A DNA stretch of 64,000 nucleotides from Alcanivorax sp. 1008. GTDB lineage: Bacteria; Pseudomonadota; Gammaproteobacteria; Pseudomonadales; Alcanivoracaceae. The notes below the pieces were generated by a model. That model did no database searches. It saw only the letters and a list, made by a program, of their open reading frames with translations, and was not told where the DNA came from. The stretch is from contig NZ_JAFMPS010000003.1 in the NCBI RefSeq assembly GCF_020667895.1, positions 1,586 to 65,585 of the forward strand, read 5' to 3'. Below are positions 54,518-63,800 of this stretch, one piece after another. Position 1 is the first letter of the stretch. Each line of letters starts with the position of its first letter. The position numbers and the translations under genes are program-made.

Positions 54518-54882
54518 AAGGAGCGGCCGTAGCAGCGGCTTAAGGCGCGGGCATTGATATCAAATTGCCGCCAGTAGATAGCATTAATGATGACGTTTCT
54601 ACATGTCATTCTATCTGGTCGTGCGAATGTATGGCTCTAGCGATTTGGCCTGATTCCTTTTTTAAGCTCTCAAGATTACGGAGTTTTCAATAGTATTTTC
54701 CGTTGAAATATTTTCTTGCTTTGGAACTTCTTTGTCGCGTATTTTCCACTTGGCCATGTCGGGGGAGGCATGGTTCACCAATCGCACGCCTTTGGTAAGT
54801 GCTTTTACGTGAGCATGCTTTGGATGCTGCTCATTGCTTGCTATTGAGTCCTAAAAAATTTCGGCCTGACTGGGGGACATGG
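54518..54882. other. AT-richer intergenic region with a REP-like element
   Basis: This 365-base gap holds no gene above about 20 codons. A REP-like copy, GTAGCAGCGGCTTAAGGCGC, sits at 54529-54548 right after murB. From about 54555 the sequence is visibly AT-richer than its surroundings, with T-rich runs and a TTTCAA/TTGAAA inverted pair near 54690. I see no confident -35/-10 pair. The stretch ends with GGGGGA, the ribosome-binding site of the giant gene. Confidence 0.5.
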
Positions 54883-57800
54883 ATGAGTTCGTTCGGGCGT
54901 TTTCTTGTTCTGACATTTGTTCTGACGCTTTCGGCTTGCAAGCTTGAGGTATTTGTTGAGGGGCAGGGTGCCGTTTCAGCAAGTCCACAAGGCAGGGCTT
55001 GTAGTTCTACTGCCCAGCTTTGTTACGAGTATGGATCAAGCACCGCTGTCAGTATTACTGCCATGCCAGCGCCAGGGTATGTTGTTTCCTCCTGGTCATC
55101 AGCAAGCTGCGGTGACGCCGAAACGTGCCGCGTCACTGTGGATGATGATATCCAGATTACCGTTACGTTCTCATCTGTCGAAGAAGATGGAGATGGTGAC
55201 TCAATTGCCGATCCGTATGATCAGTGCCCCGCGACCAGCCCCGGTCTGCCTGTCGATGAGAACGGTTGTGCAGATAATCAGAAAGATAGCGATAGCGACG
55301 GCGTAACGGACGATTTTGATATTTGCGCCGGTACGCCTGCTGGCGCAAGCGTCAATGCACAAGGTTGTGCGCCGTTCCAGATAGATAGTGATGCCGACGG
55401 TGTCAGTGATGCATTTGACATCTGTCCACTGACCGAGCCTGGGCGCCCTGTGGATGCCAATGGTTGTGCTGCCAATCAGAAAGACAGCGACGGAGATGGC
55501 GTCAACGATGCAGCGGATCAATGTCCTGCAACTCCACAAGACATGGATGTTGACCAGTTTGGTTGTTCTGCTTCGCAAAAAGACGTTGACGGAGACGGGG
55601 TGAGTGACGCGCTGGATGAATGTCCAGCCACGCAGCCGAATGTGCCGGTCAATGATCGGGGCTGCGCATTGAACCAGCTGGATGCTGACGGTGACACTGT
55701 TAATGATGCGCTGGATCAATGTCCGGCGACGCCGCTCGGAGAGTCCGTTGACGAGTTTGGTTGTGCTCAATCACAAAAAGATGATGACCTTGATGGCGTG
55801 AGTAATCTGCTGGATCAGTGTCCGCTGACTGAGGCAGGTGTTTCCGTCGATGCGCAAGGCTGTGCAGAGAATCAGAAAGATGACGATGGGGATAGTGTAA
55901 ACAACGCGGTCGACCAGTGTCCTGCCACACCATCCGGTGAGGCGGTAGATGGTGCGGGTTGTGCGGCATCCCAGAAAGACGAAGACGGTGACACCGTTAT
56001 TGATGACCTTGATCAATGCCCAAACACTCAGCAAGGAATGGTTGTTGATGCTAATGGCTGCGCCTCCAATCAGAAGGATGATGATGCGGATGGCATTAAC
56101 AATGATCAGGATATCTGTCCAGATACTGTCTCCGGGCAGTCCGTCAATACCCAGGGCTGTGCCCTAAGCCAGCTGGACTCTGACGCAGATGGCATCACTG
56201 ATGACCTTGATCAATGTCCTGATACCGCTGTTGGCGCATCGGCCGATGCCTCAGGTTGCAGCGACGATCAGAAAGACACCGATGGCGATGGCATAAGTGA
56301 CCGGTATGACCTCTGTCCCGCTACCGAATCTGGCTGGGATGTGGATATGTTCGGTTGCGCCGAGAATCAGAGAGATGGAGACGGTGATGGCGTACCCGAT
56401 AGTCTGGATCAGTGTCCTGATACAGAGGCAGGGTTGGCCGTCAATGTACAAGGCTGCGCGCTGAGTCAGTTAGACAGTGATGGAGATGGCGTCAACGACC
56501 AGCTGGACTTGTGTCCCGGCACACAACAGGCGCTGCTGGTCGATGCCAATGGTTGCGCTGAAGATCAGCAAGACACTGACAGCGATGGTGTGAACGACGC
56601 ACTGGATCAATGTCCAAACACTCCATTTGCCGCTGCCGTGGATGTCACGGGATGCTCCGCAGGCCAGCGCGATACTGATGGCGACGGTGTAAGTGATGAT
56701 CAGGATATTTGTCCATCAACCGAAGCCGGACTCCTCGTCAACGCGGAGGGATGTGCCGCTACCCAGATTGATACAGACGCTGATGGTGTTTTCGATGCCT
56801 ACGATATTTGTCCGGGTACGATTGCTGGTCATGCGGTAGATATTCTGGGTTGTTCCGCAGAGCAGCGTGATGGGGATGGTGACGGAGTCAGCGATGCTCT
56901 GGATCAGTGTCCTGCCACGCCGGCAGGGGAGGCTGTAGACGCCGCCGGATGTGCGCAGAGGCAACTTGATGGGGATGCAGACGGTGTGCCCGATGCGCAG
57001 GATGTATGTCCGGCAACCGGTGCTGGTTTGCCGGTTGATGCAGATGGCTGCGCAGATGATCAGAAAGATACGGACGGTGATGGCATTGCGGATGCACTGG
57101 ACCTTTGCCCTGCAACAGCAAGTGGCGCATCTGTGGATGACGAGGGCTGTGCAAACTCCCAGAAGGACTCCGATAGCGACGGCGTGAGCGATGCTCTTGA
57201 TCAGTGTCCTGCTACGGCACAAGGGCTGCCGGTGGATGATTATGGCTGTGCCAGCAGTCAGAAAGACAGTGACAATGATGGTGTGAATGACGCGCTTGAT
57301 CAGTGCCCCACGACTGAAGCAGGTCAAGCTGTAGATTCGCAAGGTTGTGCTACTAATCAGGGCGATGAAGATGGTGACTTGGTCGATGACGCGCTGGATC
57401 AATGCCCGAATACGCTGGTAGGTGACCTAGTAGATCAGTATGGCTGCTCGGCAAGCCAGAAGGACTCTGATCAGGATGGTGTGAGCAATGCTCTGGATCA
57501 GTGCCCGGTGACGGAGCCGGGGCTGGCGGTTGATATGCACGGCTGCGCAGAAAATCAGCGTGATGCAGACCGTGATGGCGTAAACGATGCGCTGGATCAG
57601 TGTCCCGGCACGCCTGCGGGGGTGATTGTTGATGCATTTGGTTGTGCTGATAGCCAGAAAGATACTGACAGTGATGGCGTGCCTGACAGTGTGGACCAGT
57701 GTCCTGCAAGTAGCCCACTGTATCCATCTGATGAATACGGATGCGGAGATAATCAGCGCGATGATGATAACGATGGCGTCGTAAACTCAGGAGATAGCTG

Positions 57801-60800
57801 TCCTGCCAGCCCGGCGGGCGCGATCGTCGATTACTCCGGTTGTGGTAATCGTGAAAGCGATACCGATGGTGATGGTGTAGTTGATTTAAACGACGTATGT
57901 CCTGGCTCACATAACTATCAGATCGTCGACAGCGATGGTTGTGGTCATCATCAGCGCACTGGCGAGACCATGCTGAGAACTAATGCTCATGAGGCATTCG
58001 AGAACTTTGACGATGGCTACTATCAGGCGGGTGCTCCGCGTCATTTCGAGCGGGATACAGACACAGGCATCGTTTATGATCGAACCCTTGGCGGCGCCTG
58101 GGCAGATGTTCCTCTAGGTACGTCAGGTAATCATGATGCAAGTGCCATGGCTTGCGAAAGGCTTGAGCTTGGTGGAATAAAGAACTGGTATCTGCCTTCA
58201 GAGTGGGAGCTTGCCAGCTTGATGGATTACTCGCGCGTGGGTTATCCCAATGGAGACGGGCTCCTGCCCGATGCTTTCGTTAATCGCCATACTGGCAACT
58301 TGTTCTTCAATAGCAGTAATAACACTGCTCTCAACTTTACCAGCGGGCTGCTCAGGCAGAACGTTTCCGGTACGGCTATTTGTCATGCGGGCACTACGAT
58401 TCTCAGCCCCAGATTTATTGCCAAAACATCGCCCGATACCATTGTTGACGAGCGGCAACATCTTATGTGGCAGGATGATGCCAGCTTCCTGAGTCAGACA
58501 TTTACCTGGTCTGAAGCCTTGCAGCAGTGTGAGAGCCTCGTTCTGGGTGGCTACGATGACTGGAGGTTGCCAAACGCAACGGAAGCCTATTTTCTCATGG
58601 CTGCGATCATGGGCAACTCGCGCATACCACTTGAATACAAGAGTGGTTATCAGGTGGAGTGGTGGTCGTCTACTACAGCGCCCAGCAGTACTAGCAGTGC
58701 AATCAGTATGTGGTCGATGTTCGGAATAGCGAATCACCGGCATTCGTCAAAAGGACTGAAGAAGCTAGCCCGTTGTGTGCGGACTATGGATCATGAGTTA
58801 CCCGTGGTGGTTCATCAGGGTGACGTGTCCATGCTCAGTGATGAGACAATTACGCTTGACGGGTCTGCCAGCTACTCCAGCGATGGTGCTATTACGAGTT
58901 ACCAGTGGTATAGCCCGACACTTTCTATTTCATCATCCGGTTCGGCGACGCCGAGCATTGTTAGGCCTCCGGTTGGTGAGCACCTTGTCAGACTGACGGT
59001 AACCAGTAGTCAGTATGCGGAGGCCACAGGTGCTTTTATCGTAACGGTGGAGCCTGCCAATCAGCCGCCAGTTGCGGTCTTCAATCTTCCAGAGCCGGTT
59101 TACTACGGTGATGTTGTTCAGCTTGATGCTGCGCAAAGTCATGATCCTGATGGTTATATCAGTCAATACCGGTGGTACGTGAATGGAAGCATTCTGTCCT
59201 ACTCCCAGATGATGTCGCTGTCTTCCGGCTACTATCAGCCGGGAGAAAACACCGTACGCCTTCAGGTTCGCGATAACGAAGGGGCATACAGCGAATCGAT
59301 ACTTACCTTTGTTACCCTGATGGATTCAGATCGAGATGGTATTCTCGACGAAAGCGATCTTTGCCCGAACACTTCTCCTGGAGCTGTCGCAGACCAGTAT
59401 GGCTGCTCAGTCAGCAACGCACTGACAACTTGTCCAATCAATCCGATACTAAGCGACGATGAGTTCAGGGATAGCTATCCTGAAAACAATATTGATTATA
59501 TCGGGCGCAGCTATCATGCGGTTAGTGACATTGAGCGAGCTTTCAATTATGCGCGCCAAAAGGACAAGACGGCCGTTCAGTATTTGAAGATGCCGAGCCA
59601 GGCGCAATGGGATGCACTAACGGTCCAGGAGCAAGGCCTGTTTTTAATTAACACCGAACGCAAGTCGCGTGGGCTGAAGCCAATCTCGGGTATCAGTAAT
59701 GAGGTGGCTCAGGTTGCCCAGCAGTACGCCGACCTGATTCGGGAAGGCAATGCGGTTATCAGTCACTACTATGTGGATGCCAACGGCAACCATACACCCC
59801 ATGACCGACTGGCTCACAATAACACCATTGCCCAGTATCAAGATGCGGGAATCTTCCCTGAAAGTATTTATGCCATGCTGAATGAAAGTTCCGTAGCCAG
59901 CTTTACCAAATCAGAGCTGCTCGTGTCGGCAATCTACGGCTGGATCTATGAAGACATGTACCCATTATCAGGTTCTCCCTGGGGGCATCGAGATCAATTG
60001 CTTCAGGTCGGGCTTAATGAAAATCATGGTGATGCATCTGATGAAGGCTTGCTCGGCTTTGGTCTTTCAGTTGGCGCGTACGACCCCGACTATAACAGTG
60101 GTAATTATGGCGGCGTCGCTGTCCTGAATATGATCGACCAAGGAGCTAGCTGGCCGGCGCCCCTTACCAGTGTCGATATTAACGAGGCGCAACAGTGCAA
60201 CAACTATGTGTCCCTGAGCTTCGGCGATTATGATCTGGCCGCCGCTGGTATCAGCTCCATTATCATCTCGCCTTTTGATTTTAACCTGCCGATTGGCGGC
60301 ACCCAATCACTGATTGTCACCGGTGAAACGGTAACTGGCGGATCTGTTGATCTGACGCCCTATGCCACATTCTCTGCAGATGATCTTTCGATTGTTGAGG
60401 TCAATGCCAGTACGGTGACTGGCCTGAATACGGGCTATGCTTACCTTTCTGCCAACGTCGATGGCATTCGCTCCAATCGCGCACGGGTAACCGTGGGGCA
60501 TCCGGTTGACACGGCCAGTCTTACCGGTACTCGTGCGGAACAGTTTCTGGGCGCGATACCCGATGATGCTACCGTTCAGGGCTACGACCCCAGGGCCGTT
60601 ACAGTTTATGCAGGCACGGTGTACGACGCCGACCGCCTGCCTTTGGGCGGCGTTACTGTTTCCATCCTGAATGCCCCCGAGTTTGGTACTGCTGAATCAT
60701 CCTCCTACGGTGATGCCGGCCGCTTCCGGCTGCTTGCGAAGTCTGGCCGGCAGACGCTGGTTTACCGAAAGCAGGGCTATCTGACAGTTCACAGAACCGT

Positions 60801-63800
60801 TGTCGGAGGGAGTTCCAGCTGGGCAGCCGCACCAGATGTTGTCCTGCTGAAGCAGGACTCCAGAACCACTGAGATTGATCTCACATCGGGTGTGCCCGAG
60901 CGTCATACCTCGACCTTTATAACCGATGTTTTCGGTACCCGTGCGACCACCCTTGTGTTCAACGATGTCACTCGTGCCACCGTAAAGGCAAAAGATGGCT
61001 CATCGTATGAACTGGACAAGTTCCTTGTGCGCGCGACCGAGTATGTACTGCCGGAATCCATGCCGGCTGAACTGCCTGAGGCAACGGCCTTCACCTATTG
61101 CTCGGAGCTGGAGCTCGACCTTGTACGCGATGATGAAGAGGTGATTTTCGACAAGCCGGTCATCATGTATGTCGATAACTTCCTCGGTTTTGCGGTCGGC
61201 GAGATCGTCCCGATCGGCTACTACGACCGCAACGATGCCGAGTGGAAGGCAGCGCGCAACGGTGTGGTGGTGCAGTTACTTGATGCCGACAACGATGGTC
61301 TCGTAGACGGCCTGGATTTTACGGGCGATGGTGTTGCCGATGATTATGACGGCGACGGGCAAACCGCCGATGAAGTGGCCGGAGTAGAGGACTTTGTTCC
61401 GGGGACAACCTACTGGCGCGGTGCGCTTGACCATTTTTCGCCGCAGGATTTCAACTGGCCAGACACTGGCGACGACATAGGCGCCACGCCGGATGAGAAG
61501 CCGGATGATAACGGTGAGCTGGAATACAATGACGAGGCCGCCTGCACCGGCTCCTACGTGAAGCCCAATCAACAGTCGTTCCATGACGACTTTGCTATAG
61601 CAGGTACTGAACTGTCGCTGCATTACACCAGCCAACGCACCTCCGGCTATCACCACAAGTTATCCATACAGGTCAGTGATGATGAGATGCCGTCCTCGGT
61701 CATTGAGATGGTGGCGACGCTTGAGATTGGTGGCCACAGGTTCACACAGACTTTTGCGCCAGAGCCAAACATCGAAGCTGTGTTTTACTGGGATGGTCGC
61801 GATCCGGACGGCAACCTGATCGAAGGCGAAGTCAGTGGCACCCTTTCTACTGGCTACAAGTACCGCATGCGGTATTCAAGTGCTGGCAATGTAGCCAGCT
61901 CTGGCATTCCAATTAACGATTTTGCTGTGAAATGGGCGGTAGAAGGGGAGTCCGACACCGGTATTTCTGCCCGCGACGACTTGGTCGTGCAACGTACCCA
62001 GCCGGTGTTGCTCAAGAATTCCTATGATGCGCAGTTTGCTCCCGGCTGGTCCATCTCGAACTACCATGAGCTCGGGTCCGACGGCACTCTTTACCGTGGG
62101 GATGGGGAAGTCGAGGAAAACTATTTCAAGTCGGAAATACTGAGAACCGGTATCACTACCAGTCAATATCCGGGCGACGATGGTAGCTATCGTAAAGGTG
62201 GCAGTGATATCGACTACCGTGTCGCAGGCGATGGCATGCTCGTTGATACGGTCACCGGGCTTGCCTGGGAGTATACGGAAACCCCGCCAAAGTTCCGCAG
62301 CGTTGTCGAAGCTCGTAATTACTGCGAGTCACTGGGTGCCACCTCAGGTTCAAACTGGCGCCTGCCCTCCGAGAAGGAGGCGATATATACGGTTGACAAA
62401 TCCAGGGGCAATCATGATGCCGCCATGTATAACGTGGAGGCCCTCGGTTACTGGCGTGATACTACTTACAATCCCGCAGGCAATCCGCTGCCGGTTGTCT
62501 GTGTAAACGGCGATCTGTTAGACGAGACCACTATCGACGGCCTTGTACGAGATGCGACGCGCGAAGTAGTGATCGACAGCAAAAATGGACTGATGTGGCA
62601 GGATGATATGTCCACTACATCTGTAGAGCTGCCATGGGCGAGTGCTATTGACCACTGTGAGGCGTTGACTCACGCAGGCTTTGATGACTGGCGCTTGCCC
62701 AATATCAATGAGCTGGTCTACACCTTGCCGAATACGGTGTTTGTCAATGAAACCGAGATTGACACGTCAATTCCATGGACCTATGCGGCGGGGCATCGTA
62801 TGCCCTATTGGAGTTCCACACCGAACTTCCAGATCGCTGACACTTCCTGGGCGGTTGAAAGCGTCGGCTTTTCCTCGCCGCGATTCAGCCAGAATGAAGC
62901 CAACCATGTACGTTGCGTTCGCGACGACCCGTCTGCTTTGCCGGTGCCCTATATTTTTGACGAGTACGGTCGCCATATCCGTACCATTGACCTGAATACT
63001 GGCGAAACACTCGTCACCTTCAACCACGATGCCGGCGGTCAGCTTGTTTCCATGACCAACCAGTATGGGCAAGACATCACTCTGCAACGTACAGGTTCAG
63101 TGCTGACGGGTATCACTGGCCCGTATGGCCATGAAACGACTATCCGGATGTCTGGCGCGCAGCAGATCAGTGCCATTGAGTACGAGGACGGCGGGTATAA
63201 CAACTTCACCTATACGGGTGATGGTTCGCTGCTGACACGCAGTTATAAGTCCAGTTATTCGTCTTCGTATGAGCGCTTCTACGATCAGCATGGCCGTGTT
63301 ACCCGGGCGATTGATCCGGAAGGTGGCGCATGGGACTTCTTCAGTGACAGGGTTGGCCTTAAGCAGGAGCGTTACGGCTACAGTACGGCTGAAAACAGTA
63401 TCTATCAGACCGTACGCAGTGTGCTGGATGGCGGTGATATTGAAAAGGTCACGACCCAGAAGAATGGCACAATCGTGATGGATACCATGCAGGCGGATCG
63501 CCTGAAGCAAACCACCGAGGTTTGCGGTGCAACCACGGTGATCGACAGTGTGCGCGACACCAAAACCCAGGAGGAGATCCCGTCTGTTGTGACGGTTACC
63601 CAGCCAAGTGGCTTGCAAAGCGTTACTCACATCACCAAGCAATATGGCGACAACGGTGCAAATTACCTGCAGCAGGTCATGAGTATTGATGCCAATGGCA
63701 GGACATCAAGCATTGCTATGGACTACGCCGCCGGAGAAAGCGTGGCTACGTCCGCAGAAGGTCGCATCACTCGCTCCGAGTTTGATCCATCTACTGGTCG

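Noticed and set aside
55201-57910. Several minus-strand open frames across the TSP3 array
   Set aside because: They arise from the periodic GAT/GAC-rich codons of the plus-strand repeats, repeat the same 33-codon shadow and have no ribosome-binding sites.
55192-57960. CRISPR-like array
   Set aside because: The 99-bp units are diverged, contiguous and in one reading frame, with no identical repeats separated by unique spacers.
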